A stretch of DNA of 64,000 nucleotides from positions 1 through 64,000 of the forward strand of contig CAYTOF010000002.1 of assembly GCA_964439435.1 (NCBI GenBank). The letters run 5' to 3'. Below are positions 1 to 8,511 of this stretch, piece by piece; within the stretch, counting starts at the first letter, position 1; every line of letters begins with the position of its first letter. Both the position numbers and the translations under genes were made by a program. The DNA is from CAYTOF01 sp964439435 (GTDB taxonomy: Bacteria; Bacillota; Clostridia; Oscillospirales; QAMX01). Under the pieces are notes generated by a model. The model was not told the origin of the DNA and ran no database searches. It saw only the letters and a list, made by a program, of their open reading frames with translations.

Positions 1-61
1 TTCTATCACTTTACTTTTACTCTGCCTAACCTTGCTTTTACTTTGACCGCCCACCAACCCA

Positions 62-1159
62 TCATATGCGTGTGGGTGCGTCTTCTCGCAGGATAATACC
101 GCCACCGAGCACTGCCTCATTAATATAAAATACAGCTGACTGACCCGGTGTGACACCTTTTTGGGGAGAGTCAAAAACAATGTGAAACCGTCTGTTGGTT
201 TGCGGATACAGAGTGATGGGCACTGCGGATTTTGAATATCTTGTTTTGACATTGGCAACTGTGGGGGTGTATATATTTTCCACAGAAATGAAATTTACAT
301 CTCCAATATCAAACGAACTGCGATAAAGCTCGTGTTCTTGTCCTAAGACAACAGTATTGGTCTTGGGATCAACTGAGAGAACATATAATCTGTTGTCAGA
401 AGAAATTCCCAAGCCACGTCTTTGGCCCACTGTGTAGTGGAGGATTCCTTTGTTTTTACCCAGGATTTTACCTTTTGAGTCAACAAAATATCCTTCGCTT
501 GGCAATGTTTCCAGTGTGTTTCTTAAAAGAGCAACATAATTTCCGTCGGGCACAAAGCATATGTCTTGACTTTCGCGTTTGTGTGGATTTATAAGCCCGT
601 TAGTTTGAGCAATAGAGCGCACATCATCTTTTGTCATTTCTGAAAGTGGAAAAATCACATTTGCCAGTATTTTTTGTGATAGTGTCCATAACATATAACT
701 CTGGTCCTTAAATCTGTCTTTGGCCTTAAGCAATTCATATCTGCCGGAGGCAGCATTAAATATGTTACGCGCATAATGCCCGGTTGCGATTTTACCAATA
801 CCATTTTTTTGTGCGAATTCGAAAAATGCCGGAAACTTAATGAATCTATTGCAGTTGACACATGGGTTTGGTGTTTCTCCTTTTGCGTACGAAGACGCAA
901 AACAGTCAATGACATTTTCTTTAAAAGCCTCTCTGACATCGAGGATTTTATGAGGTATTTCGAGAGTGTGCGCAGCTAAGGAAGCATCCTCGACAATTGT
1001 AGATTGTCTTTTTGACAAATCAGGGTTTGCACTGCATATGTCTTGGCTAAAGAGCAAAAATGTAACTCCGACAATATCTAAGCCTTTTTCTTTGAGCAAA
1101 TAAGCGGCGACGGAACTGTCCACGCCGCCGCTCATGGCTATCATTACTTTGTCAGGCAT
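62..1159 (-). CDS. mnmA: tRNA-specific 2-thiouridylase MnmA
   Basis: MnmA puts the sulfur on C2 of the wobble uridine (U34) of Lys, Glu and Gln tRNAs in the cytosol, using ATP and a sulfur donor. The 365-residue product has the usual length. It starts with a PP-loop ATP-binding motif, SGGVDSS at residues 10-16. The two catalytic cysteines are visible: C103 in NPCVNCN and C201 in SQDICFVPDG. The C-terminal beta-barrel part, including YTVGQRRGLGI, is present. The gene begins 3 bases after cysE stops, so both are read from the cysE promoter. No cysteine desulfurase (IscS) gene lies beside it. Confidence 0.97.
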   Translation of the reverse strand: MPDKVMIAMSGGVDSSVAAYLLKEKGLDIVGVTFLLFSQDICSANPDLSKRQSTIVEDASLAAHTLEIPHKILDVREAFKENVIDCFASSYAKGETPNPCVNCNRFIKFPAFFEFAQKNGIGKIATGHYARNIFNAASGRYELLKAKDRFKDQSYMLWTLSQKILANVIFPLSEMTKDDVRSIAQTNGLINPHKRESQDICFVPDGNYVALLRNTLETLPSEGYFVDSKGKILGKNKGILHYTVGQRRGLGISSDNRLYVLSVDPKTNTVVLGQEHELYRSSFDIGDVNFISVENIYTPTVANVKTRYSKSAVPITLYPQTNRRFHIVFDSPQKGVTPGQSAVFYINEAVLGGGIILREDAPTRI

Positions 1160-1162
1160 CTT

Positions 1163-1810
1163 TCAAACTACCTTTTTTAATTCTGCAACTTCCTCTTCAA
1201 GCGTCTTTATACGATCTTTCAGCTTGGAAAGCTCAGCAGAAGTGGGGTCGGGGGTGCGGCAGTGATCCAGTTGCTCGAGAAAATCAGGCCGCCTTCCTTT
1301 GACGCGCACAACTTTAGCAGGTATTCCCACGGCGGTGCTATCCGGAGGGATTTCTTCCAAGACTACGGCATTTGCTGCAATTCTCGTATTATCTCCGACT
1401 TTGAATGAGCCGAGTATATGTGAACCAGCACCAATCATGACATTGTTTCCGATGGTTGGGTGTCGTTTTCCGGTTTCTTTTCCGGAACCTCCCAGAGTGC
1501 ACCCTTGATACAGCAGCACATCATCGCCGATTTCAGTGGTTTCACCTATAACAACACCCATGCCGTGGTCAATAACTAATCTACGTCCGATTTTTGCACC
1601 GGGATGTATTTCGATCCCTGTTATAAACCTACTGAATTGTGAGATAAGTCTTGCTTCGAATTGCAACCCACGTTTGTAAAGCGCATGGGCTAATCTGTGA
1701 TATCCAAGTGCGTGAAGGCCTGGATACAGCAATAAAATTTCAGCATATGATCGAGCAGCAGGGTCTCTTTTTTTGTATGCCTCCAGTAGATCTTTTAACT
1801 TATCAAGCAT
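1163..1810 (-). CDS. cysE: Serine O-acetyltransferase (CysE/EpsC type)
   Basis: This enzyme makes O-acetylserine from serine and acetyl-CoA, the first step of cysteine synthesis. The product shows an N-terminal helical part and a left-handed beta-helix of hexapeptide repeats. The serine acetyltransferase signature HPGAKIGRRLVIDHGMG and GCTLGGSGKETGKRHPTIG are clear. The last 30 residues look like a coiled coil. I place the start at the ATG at 1810 because GGAG lies 8 bases upstream. A longer reading from 1903 would add a poor 31-residue extension with no Shine-Dalgarno site. It is the first gene of an operon with mnmA, linking cysteine supply with tRNA thiolation. Confidence 0.95.
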   Translation of the reverse strand: MLDKLKDLLEAYKKRDPAARSYAEILLLYPGLHALGYHRLAHALYKRGLQFEARLISQFSRFITGIEIHPGAKIGRRLVIDHGMGVVIGETTEIGDDVLLYQGCTLGGSGKETGKRHPTIGNNVMIGAGSHILGSFKVGDNTRIAANAVVLEEIPPDSTAVGIPAKVVRVKGRRPDFLEQLDHCRTPDPTSAELSKLKDRIKTLEEEVAELKKVV

Positions 1811-1850
1811 ATTATAATCTCCATCAAAGAAATAGTCATATCCAAACAAA

Positions 1851-1879
1851 ATAATATATGTGAAATGGATATTTGTCAA
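1851..1879 (-). promoter_or_regulatory. Sigma-A promoter of cysE-mnmA
   Basis: On the minus strand a perfect -35 box TTGACA (1874-1879) is followed by a 17-base spacer and TATTAT (1851-1856). Transcription would begin about 35 bases before the cysE start. The rest of 1880-2010 holds no gene that I can support. Confidence 0.8.
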
Positions 1880-2010
1880 GTTAGCGTTTTTGTAAAAAAT
1901 CATTGGAACTCATACTGTCGGAGAATGGATTCCAATGATCCAATGAAAGAATCGAAAGTCAAATCAATCTCATTATTTTTAGTGATAGGTAAGAAAACAA
2001 TATCCGGAGA

Positions 2011-2038
2011 CAAAAATGCCTGCCGCAAAGCGGTAGGC
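2011..2038 (-). terminator. Rho-independent terminator of the phosphofructokinase gene
   Basis: Arms 2018-2026 and 2030-2038 form a 9-bp G+C-rich stem with one G-U pair around a 3-base loop. Read on the minus strand it is followed by ATTTTTG. It lies about 65 bases after the stop of the minus-strand gene at 2104-3342. Confidence 0.75.
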
Positions 2039-2103
2039 GAGTTGGTGCACGTGAATTTATGTTTTTATATTTGAAGTATTTGAAGAAAAACAGACTATTT
2101 GTC

Positions 2104-3342
2104 TTACTTGGCTTGGAATTTCTTCAGCTTTGCAAAACGCGGAAGCCCATTCTCATAAGGAGGCTTTGCCTCTCCGGCAAGCAGTGGCAATGCATAGTCA
2201 ATAAACTCTTTATTTAAGCCGTTGCCTTCTTTATTTATCCATTCACGCGGGACTCTTTTTTCAGTATTAGCTACGGATTCAAGGTCCAAAAGCTCGATTT
2301 CACATGAATATCCACCGTCTCTTTCGCATTTAAAACCAACCATTTTATCGGTGATACCGGAAACAGCCAACTCAACTGCCATACGTCCTGCAAGATATGC
2401 TTCATCAACATCGACTTGAGAAGCGCAGTGAGCGGCACAACGTTGCATCAGTGAAAATTCTATACCGCGGGTTTTGCACCCGAGCTTTTCCTTGATGATA
2501 TTTGCTAAAGTAACACCAATGCCGCCGAGTTGCGCATGACCGAATGAATCGCGGGCTACATTTTCATCTTGTGCAAAGACTTCAACCATGAGGGTGCCTG
2601 ACGCATCAGAAATTCCTTCTGAAACAGCTACGATGCACTTGCCTTCGCTTTCATAAACGCGTGAGACATCTGAAATGAATTTATTCATGTCAAATGGAAC
2701 TTCAGGCAGGTAAATGAGGTCCGGACCCATGCCATAATATGATGCGATAGCTGATGCCGCTGTGAGCCATCCGGCATGCCTGCCCATGATTTCCAGCACT
2801 GTTACCATGCCTATATCATAGACTCTTGCGTCGAGAGATATTTCCATTGCAGTAGTTGTGATATATTTTGCAGCAGATGCATATCCGGGGCAGTGGTCTG
2901 TGCCGAAAAGGTCATTGTCAATTGTTTTGGGAATTCCCATTACACGACATTCGTAATCGTTCTCCATCATGAATTTGCTGATTTTGTTGCATGTATCCAT
3001 GGAATCATTGCCGCCGTTATAGAAGAAATAACGAACATCGTATTTTTTGAATATTTCAAGGATACGTTTGAAGTCCGTATCATCCTTTGAGGGATCTGCC
3101 AGCTTGTATCGGCAAGAGCCCAAAGCAGAAGATGGGGTGTTTAACAAAAGTTTGAGCTCCTCCGGATCTTCCTTGCTCATGTCAAAAAGCACATCATCCA
3201 ACACACCTTTTATTCCGTGTGCGGCTCCATAAACATTTGTAATAAGATCGCTTTTCAAAGCGGTGCTTATAGCACCGTATGCGCTGGCGTTTATAACTGC
3301 TGTTGGGCCACCTGACTGACCTACGATAATATTTCCTTTCAT
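2104..3342 (-). CDS. 6-phosphofructokinase, probably PPi-dependent (paralog 1)
   Basis: This enzyme phosphorylates fructose 6-phosphate to fructose 1,6-bisphosphate in glycolysis. Phosphate-binding GQSGGPTAVINAS is at residues 8-20, and MGRHAGWLTAAS is the sugar-binding MGR motif. The donor-site residues match PPi enzymes: D113 in GGNDS (ATP enzymes have G here) and K139 in PKTIDND (ATP enzymes have PGTIDND). That pair normally excludes ATP, so the reaction is likely reversible and pyrophosphate-dependent. At 412 residues it is longer than the roughly 320-residue ATP type. AAAGGAG precedes the ATG. A second gene of the same type lies at 28032. Donor use is inferred from residues only. Confidence 0.9.
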   Translation of the reverse strand: MKGNIIVGQSGGPTAVINASAYGAISTALKSDLITNVYGAAHGIKGVLDDVLFDMSKEDPEELKLLLNTPSSALGSCRYKLADPSKDDTDFKRILEIFKKYDVRYFFYNGGNDSMDTCNKISKFMMENDYECRVMGIPKTIDNDLFGTDHCPGYASAAKYITTTAMEISLDARVYDIGMVTVLEIMGRHAGWLTAASAIASYYGMGPDLIYLPEVPFDMNKFISDVSRVYESEGKCIVAVSEGISDASGTLMVEVFAQDENVARDSFGHAQLGGIGVTLANIIKEKLGCKTRGIEFSLMQRCAAHCASQVDVDEAYLAGRMAVELAVSGITDKMVGFKCERDGGYSCEIELLDLESVANTEKRVPREWINKEGNGLNKEFIDYALPLLAGEAKPPYENGLPRFAKLKKFQAK

Positions 3343-3431
3343 TCTCGCATCTCCTTTAGTTAAATGATTTATATTTTCATTGTCATGAATTCAAAGGTGA
3401 TTATAGCAGATAAATTGCGTCAAATCAACAT

Positions 3432-3441
3432 NNNNNNNNNN
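3432..3441. other. Scaffold gap (ten Ns)
   Basis: Ten undetermined bases join two contigs. The true length is unknown. The gap cuts a minus-strand gene that starts at 3465, so sequence is missing here. Confidence 0.98.
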
Positions 3442-3465
3442 GCAAGCGCCTTTAAGTTCTGCCAT
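3442..3465 (-). CDS. Start of a gene cut by the scaffold gap; possibly rubrerythrin
   Basis: Only eight codons remain, reading MAELKGAC, before the N run. The start is convincing because AGGAGG lies just upstream of the ATG and a full promoter sits at 3497-3525. Many clostridial rubrerythrins (non-haem iron peroxide-scavenging proteins) begin with a similar M-x-x-LKG stretch, so that is my guess. Eight residues cannot prove a family. The rest of the gene must lie in the gap, because 3343-3431 shows no continuation. Confidence 0.35.
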
Positions 3466-3496
3466 TATTATACCTCCTGTGATTTTATCAAGCGTG

Positions 3497-3525
3497 ATTA
3501 TATAACATATTCCGCAGAAATACAA
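3497..3525 (-). promoter_or_regulatory. Sigma-A promoter of the gene interrupted by the gap
   Basis: On the minus strand TTGTAT (3520-3525), a 17-base spacer and a perfect TATAAT (3497-3502). It points to the ATG at 3465. Confidence 0.7.
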
Positions 3526-3605
3526 GTATACACATAATATGAGTGCAAACCACTTGGTTTATATAATTATATATTATATGTGAAGGGTTAATGTTACTGT
3601 GTTGG

Positions 3606-4826
3606 CTATACAATTTTACGAGCTTCTAAGTAATACCTTTTATCCGAAGCATTCCCGATTGAAAAAGCTTTTCGAGGCAATGTACCGCGAGAGGTGATAG
3701 TTTGAAAGAAAGAAGATTTTTCCAGTGCAGGCAGTAAAAATGCCACATTGTTGTTCATTTTTCCAAACGCTATTGTTTCAGATTCACCGTGTATATAGTC
3801 AATGGTTGCATTTCTGTCATTATGTAACAAATAGTGATCGAGAAATATTTGTAAAGCTCCACAAGCAAGAACCTCTCCGTTGCTCGGCAGATGAACTTCA
3901 CCTTGTCCGTTTGCGGTAATATACTTTACTGAAAAATCTGAGCCACCCATGGCATTGATTGCCTCGAGCAGTGAGATGGGATTTGTGTTGAAAATTACTC
4001 TGTGGATGGGCTCAAATAGGAGAGATGCATCGTGAATGTTCAAAAGCTCTGCCATCGCGTATCTTGAGGGGTGAGTAAAAGCAGTCTCCGGTCCGATGTT
4101 TTTTGTCCAGTTGTCAAAACATACCCGTGCTGCTGCAAGTGAGTGATTGCCATCCCCAACTGCTATTGCAAATTCGGATTTAGATTTAGATTTGAAAAAA
4201 GAGGCTATAAATGCATTGGTATCATCATCCATCAGATAACCTTGAATGCGACCACCACCAAGCATTAACTCGAAGTCATAAAGTTTTTTATAGGCGCTCA
4301 AACCCGCTTCGATGCGTGAAAACAAGACATCCTCAAAATCGTCAATCAGCAATAATGCGTGCGGAATTTCCAAGATAGCTTTATCACGCATTTTGACTCT
4401 GGGTGGAATTCTTTCGTAAACAGTATCCTCTGTGGGACGAATAAGGGATTTGCTCTCTGCGGAAAAGTCATAATTCATAAGGTCCGCGGCGCCTATCAAC
4501 CCTTTTCGCAGACCTCCGTTTGGCAAATAGCGTTTGACATATATATATGTGTTTTTGTGGTTTTCAAATATATCTGATTCAAGGTATTTTCTCATGTGTT
4601 CGTTTGCATTTTGGACGACATGGGTGTCATCTTTGTCCAGATAGACTTCAGGAAATATCATTCGCAGAGAAGATGGGGACGAGCCCACAATCCTTTCGAC
4701 TTGTTGCCAATAGTTTTCATCTGAAGTGTATTGATCGCAGGCAATGACACTCCAAGAAGGCAGATATTCTTGCTTGGGTACTAATATATCAGTAGGAACA
4801 AAAAGCTCGGTTTTATATGTATTCAT
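3606..4826 (-). CDS. DUF1015 family protein
   Basis: The 406-residue protein matches the DUF1015 family from its opening (TDILVPKQEYLPSWSVIACDQYTS) to its end. The family hallmark GDGNHSLAAARV sits near residue 220. DUF1015 is distantly related to ParB-like folds and includes the archaeal free-serine kinase SerK. Whether this bacterial member is a kinase is not known. It has no signal peptide or membrane segment, so it should be cytosolic. It lies 117 bases downstream of trpS on the same strand and may be co-transcribed with it. No clear terminator follows. Confidence 0.8.
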   Translation of the reverse strand: MNTYKTELFVPTDILVPKQEYLPSWSVIACDQYTSDENYWQQVERIVGSSPSSLRMIFPEVYLDKDDTHVVQNANEHMRKYLESDIFENHKNTYIYVKRYLPNGGLRKGLIGAADLMNYDFSAESKSLIRPTEDTVYERIPPRVKMRDKAILEIPHALLLIDDFEDVLFSRIEAGLSAYKKLYDFELMLGGGRIQGYLMDDDTNAFIASFFKSKSKSEFAIAVGDGNHSLAAARVCFDNWTKNIGPETAFTHPSRYAMAELLNIHDASLLFEPIHRVIFNTNPISLLEAINAMGGSDFSVKYITANGQGEVHLPSNGEVLACGALQIFLDHYLLHNDRNATIDYIHGESETIAFGKMNNNVAFLLPALEKSSFFQTITSRGTLPRKAFSIGNASDKRYYLEARKIV

Positions 4827-4943
4827 TGTTATTATCCTTTGGTGTCAATATATTAAAAAATAGCTGATAAACATAAAGTGCTTTTGTGAGATTAGGAGAA
4901 ACACAAATGTGATGCGAAATCATCCAAAAGGCTGTTGTTGAAA

Positions 4944-5954
4944 TCAATTTGTTGGTTTTTTTACAAATCCAATTTTCTTGTATACTTTAGCCAAGGTTTT
5001 TTCAGCTAAGACGCCGGCTTTTTGGGCACCGCCTGCATATACACTTTCAAGATAATCTTTGTTTTTAAGCAAGTAATGTGCCTCTTCGCGTATGGGACGA
5101 ATAAGCGAGCACACTGCCTCTCCAACGGCTGTTTTGAAATCTCCATAGCCTTTACCCGAAAAGCTTTCCTCTATGTCGGAAATGGCAAGACCGGTCGCAG
5201 CGGAATAAATCTCAATGAGATTTGAAATTCCGGGCTTGTTTTGTCTGTCATGACGCACGATTGCCTCACTGTCGGTCACCGCACGCCGGAATGCTCGGAG
5301 AATTGTATTGTCATCGTCACTTAATGAAACGCAGCCTTGGTCATTTTCAGATTTAGACATTTTTGATAGCGGATTGGAAAGACTCATTATTCTTGAACCA
5401 ATCTTAGGAATGTAGGGCTCGGGAATTGTAAAAATTTCTCCGTATAGACCATTGAAACGCATGGCAATATCCCTGCAGAGCTCAACATGCTGCTTTTGAT
5501 CATCTCCAACGGGGACCACATGGGTGCCATATAAAAGTATGTCAGCGGCCATTAGAACGGGATAAGTGAATAGACCGCCATTTATATTGTCGACATTCTT
5601 TGTAGATTTGTCTTTGAATTGAGTCATACGTGACAATTCACCAAACATCGCATAACAGTTCAACACCCAAGCAAGCTCAGCATGTTCATGGACATGGCTT
5701 TGAATAAACAAGATGCAATCTTCAGGATTTAGCCCGGAGGCTATGTAAAATGCAAGCTGTGTCAAGGTGTTGTTTTTTAATACGCGTGGGTCTATGCGTA
5801 TTGTGATTGAATGCATATCCACAATACAGAATATGCTGTTGTATTCCGTTACCAGATTGGTCCAGTTACGCACCGCTCCGAGATAAGACCCCAGCGTAAG
5901 CGCACCTGTTGGCTGGATTCCGCTGAACTGAATTTTTCTTTCATTGTTACTCAT
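4944..5954 (-). CDS. trpS: Tryptophanyl-tRNA synthetase
   Basis: A class Ic aminoacyl-tRNA synthetase that charges tRNA-Trp in the cytosol. The 336-residue length is standard. The HIGH-like motif is in GIQPTGALTLGSYLGAV, and the KMSKS loop is in LSKMSKSENDQG near residue 200. It starts 24 bases after the aminotransferase gene, so the pair is an operon. I saw no T-box element before it, which fits its place as an internal gene. Confidence 0.97.
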   Translation of the reverse strand: MSNNERKIQFSGIQPTGALTLGSYLGAVRNWTNLVTEYNSIFCIVDMHSITIRIDPRVLKNNTLTQLAFYIASGLNPEDCILFIQSHVHEHAELAWVLNCYAMFGELSRMTQFKDKSTKNVDNINGGLFTYPVLMAADILLYGTHVVPVGDDQKQHVELCRDIAMRFNGLYGEIFTIPEPYIPKIGSRIMSLSNPLSKMSKSENDQGCVSLSDDDNTILRAFRRAVTDSEAIVRHDRQNKPGISNLIEIYSAATGLAISDIEESFSGKGYGDFKTAVGEAVCSLIRPIREEAHYLLKNKDYLESVYAGGAQKAGVLAEKTLAKVYKKIGFVKKPTN

Positions 5955-5978
5955 AAAAAACCATCCGTTCGTCTGTGA

Positions 5979-7202
5979 TTAGTTTGTTTTTGCAAATCGG
6001 GGATTTGAAACACTTTTTTTCATGCAATCCTTTAGAGTCATACCAAGCAGCTCTATACCGCTTTCTATCTGTTCTGCGGAAGGTAAAGAGAAATTTAATC
6101 TGAAAGAGGAGGCGGCTTCTCCCGCACAGACAGCAAAACTCTCACCGGGCACCATTGCCACCTTTCTGGCAGCAGCCATGCGACAGGCTTGCGTTCCGTC
6201 TATTTTGTTAGGGAGGGAACACCATATAAAAAGACCACCGTCGGGTAATTCGCACTTAATGGTTTGAGGAAAATGCAAGCGAATGCATTCATACATGAGA
6301 TCTCGCTTTGAGCGGTAGAGGGCACAAATCCGGGGTATGTGTTCGTCGTAGTCGGTTGAAATGATGTACTCATGCACCAGCATTTGGAAAAAGAGATTTG
6401 TGTGAACATCACTAACTTGCTTTGCAACAATTAGTTTTGAGATGATATCCTTGTGCGCAATGACATAACCGATTCTTATTCCAGGAGCTATTGTCTTAGA
6501 ATATGAGCCGACAAAGATAGTGCGCCCTGTTTTGTCCATGCTTTTTATGGTGGGAATATCATCACCTGAATATCTCAATTCAAAATAGGGGCTGTCTTCA
6601 ATAATATAAAAATCGTACTTCTCGGCGAGCTCCAAAAGTCGAATTCGTTTGTCGATGCTTGTGACAATGCCTGTCGGGTTTTGAAAAGTAGGGATGATAT
6701 AGAACAGCTTAACTCGCAATCCTTTTTGAAGCTTTTTTTCGAGTACATCAAGATTGATACCATCACTATCTAAGGGGATGCTTATCAGTTCCAGATTGTA
6801 TGACCTGAATGCGTTTAAAGCACCTATAAAACTTGGGGATTCACAAGCAATTACATCGTGCTCGTTGGCAAATATCTTGGCAGTCAACTCTATGCCTTGT
6901 TGTCCGCCGGATACAATTGCAATCTCATCATCTGCCGTGCCTATGTTGTACTTTTCTTTCATTCTTGTGGCGGTCAAAAGCCTTAAAGGTTCGTAACCCT
7001 CTGAGATGCCATATTGAAGTGCGCGGGCGTGGTCGTGTGAGAACAAGTTCGCTGCAATTTCTGACATCCTTGACGCAGGGAACGTTTCCGGAGAGGGATT
7101 GCCTGCGGCAAAGGATATGACATCGGGATTTTGGGTCACCTTTAGAATCTCCCTTATTGCAGAGGGAGCAAGTGAGCTTATTCTGTCTGAAAAAATCGGC
7201 AT
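5979..7202 (-). CDS. PLP-dependent aminotransferase, class I (2-aminoadipate aminotransferase/MocR-like)
   Basis: A fold-type I aminotransferase of 407 residues. It has ISFAAGNPSPETFP near the N-terminus, the cofactor loop SGGQQGIEL, the aspartate of IIEDSPYFELRY, and the PLP lysine in GSYSKTIAPGIRIGY. The sequence resembles the LysN and MocR aminotransferase domain, but there is no DNA-binding domain. The substrate cannot be read from sequence; aromatic or branched-chain amino acids or aminoadipate are all possible. It is the first gene of the unit with trpS and is divergent from the AEC transporter gene. Confidence 0.88.
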   Translation of the reverse strand: MPIFSDRISSLAPSAIREILKVTQNPDVISFAAGNPSPETFPASRMSEIAANLFSHDHARALQYGISEGYEPLRLLTATRMKEKYNIGTADDEIAIVSGGQQGIELTAKIFANEHDVIACESPSFIGALNAFRSYNLELISIPLDSDGINLDVLEKKLQKGLRVKLFYIIPTFQNPTGIVTSIDKRIRLLELAEKYDFYIIEDSPYFELRYSGDDIPTIKSMDKTGRTIFVGSYSKTIAPGIRIGYVIAHKDIISKLIVAKQVSDVHTNLFFQMLVHEYIISTDYDEHIPRICALYRSKRDLMYECIRLHFPQTIKCELPDGGLFIWCSLPNKIDGTQACRMAAARKVAMVPGESFAVCAGEAASSFRLNFSLPSAEQIESGIELLGMTLKDCMKKSVSNPRFAKTN

Positions 7203-7290
7203 AATATCTTCCTTTTACGTTGAATAATTATTGCTTTATAAAAAATCTGTTCAATAAATATAAAAATCGGATTTCGCAAGAGCTTTAAAT

Positions 7291-7319
7291 ATTTTACCAC
7301 ACACATTCTATATAGGCAA
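7291..7319 (-). promoter_or_regulatory. Promoter of the aminotransferase-trpS unit
   Basis: On the minus strand TTGCCT (7314-7319), a 17-base spacer and TAAAAT (7291-7296). Confidence 0.6.
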
Positions 7320-7412
7320 TGCCGAGTTAGATGAATTCATGGATGAATTAAGATTTCGATATATCATAATATCGTACCTTGTTTTAAAATACAATGTATT
7401 ACATCGGGATTA

Positions 7413-7441
7413 TTGCAATGCTCAAAAAAATAGTGTATTAT
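7413..7441 (+). promoter_or_regulatory. Promoter of the AEC transporter operon
   Basis: TTGCAA (7413-7418), a 17-base spacer and TATTAT (7436-7441), placed 65 bases before the chosen start. Confidence 0.6.
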
Positions 7442-7506
7442 ATCGAGTGAACAGATGATAAAGTACAGAGACATTTGTCAATCAATCAATGAAGTGGAGA
7501 GATAGC

Positions 7507-8448
7507 TTGCATAATGCAGTAAATGGAATAACAATAATATTTATTTTGATAAGTGTAGGTTTTGTTTTATATAAAATCGATTGGATAAAAGATGAATCAG
7601 AGAGATTCATCACGAAATTTACACTCAAAATATCGGTTCCGTGTGCTTTGTTTTCAACTGTTGTCAAGCATCTGAAAAGCGGCTTGGAAGTGGTCGACAA
7701 AACAAATGCAATTATACCATTTATTTCCATAATTGTAACGTTGATACTGGGAATTGTTCTCGCAAAGCTGCTAAAAGCGGATGATGCGAAAAAGGGTTTA
7801 AGTATTTCGATCTTTACCTTCTCTAATACGATAATTATTGGATTGCCGGTCTGCACTTCCGTTTTGGGAGAGAGCTCAATTCCATTTGTAATAATATACT
7901 ACGCTGCGAACACAATTTTGTTTTGGACTGTAGGAGCATCATTGATTGCAGCAGATAACAAAACAGGCAACAAGTTCAACATGGCGATTATACTCAAGAA
8001 CCTGCTGTCACCGGCCTTGTTAGGGTTTTTTGGAGGGGCTTTGGTTGTGTTTAGTGATATTACAATACCAAAACCAATAGATGCCTCGATTGCTATGTTG
8101 GGACAGCTGAACACTCCTTTGTGCATGGTTGTAGTTGGCAGTACAATAGCAAAACTGAAGATTCGTGAATTGTTCACATTTGACAAAGCTGGACTGTTGG
8201 CTATACTGGGGCGCATCATCATTGCACCTTTGATTGCGATGTTAATCCTGGTTGTTTTTAAACAAAAAGGCATCGCAGCAAAAGTGATTTTATTGATGTC
8301 AGCAATGCCGGCTATGAACCAATCTGTTTTGGTCGCAAAAAATTATGGGAGTGACCATGTACTTGCATCAAAAATTTTGTCAGCAAGTTCATTGACAATG
8401 CTTGTTGTACTCCCACTATATAGTTTGCTGGCTGACATTCTATTTTAA
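7507..8448 (+). CDS. AEC family transporter (auxin efflux carrier type)
   Basis: An inner-membrane permease with about ten hydrophobic helices. It has the AEC family N-terminal pattern (VGFVLYKIDWIKDES, then FTLKISVPCALF) and C-terminal helices with SAMPAMNQSVLVAKNYGSD. Bacterial members move malate, malonate or other organic anions; the substrate here is unknown. I prefer the TTG at 7507, which has GGAGA at a 7-base distance, over the ATG at 7489, which has no Shine-Dalgarno site. It opens a plus-strand operon with the next three genes. Confidence 0.88.
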   Translation: MHNAVNGITIIFILISVGFVLYKIDWIKDESERFITKFTLKISVPCALFSTVVKHLKSGLEVVDKTNAIIPFISIIVTLILGIVLAKLLKADDAKKGLSISIFTFSNTIIIGLPVCTSVLGESSIPFVIIYYAANTILFWTVGASLIAADNKTGNKFNMAIILKNLLSPALLGFFGGALVVFSDITIPKPIDASIAMLGQLNTPLCMVVVGSTIAKLKIRELFTFDKAGLLAILGRIIIAPLIAMLILVVFKQKGIAAKVILLMSAMPAMNQSVLVAKNYGSDHVLASKILSASSLTMLVVLPLYSLLADILF

Positions 8449-8511
8449 ATGATATCAATCGAATATAGTTGCATGTGAATGTCTTTCGATTTATATTGAA
8501 AGGACTCAAGG

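Larger units (their letters stand above)
7203..7506. other. Divergent intergenic region with two promoters
   Basis: About 300 bases separate the minus-strand aminotransferase from the plus-strand permease. I see one promoter in each direction and no gene. The short inverted repeat ATACA-A-TGTAT at 7389-7399 lies between them and could be a regulator site, but it is weak. Confidence 0.6.
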
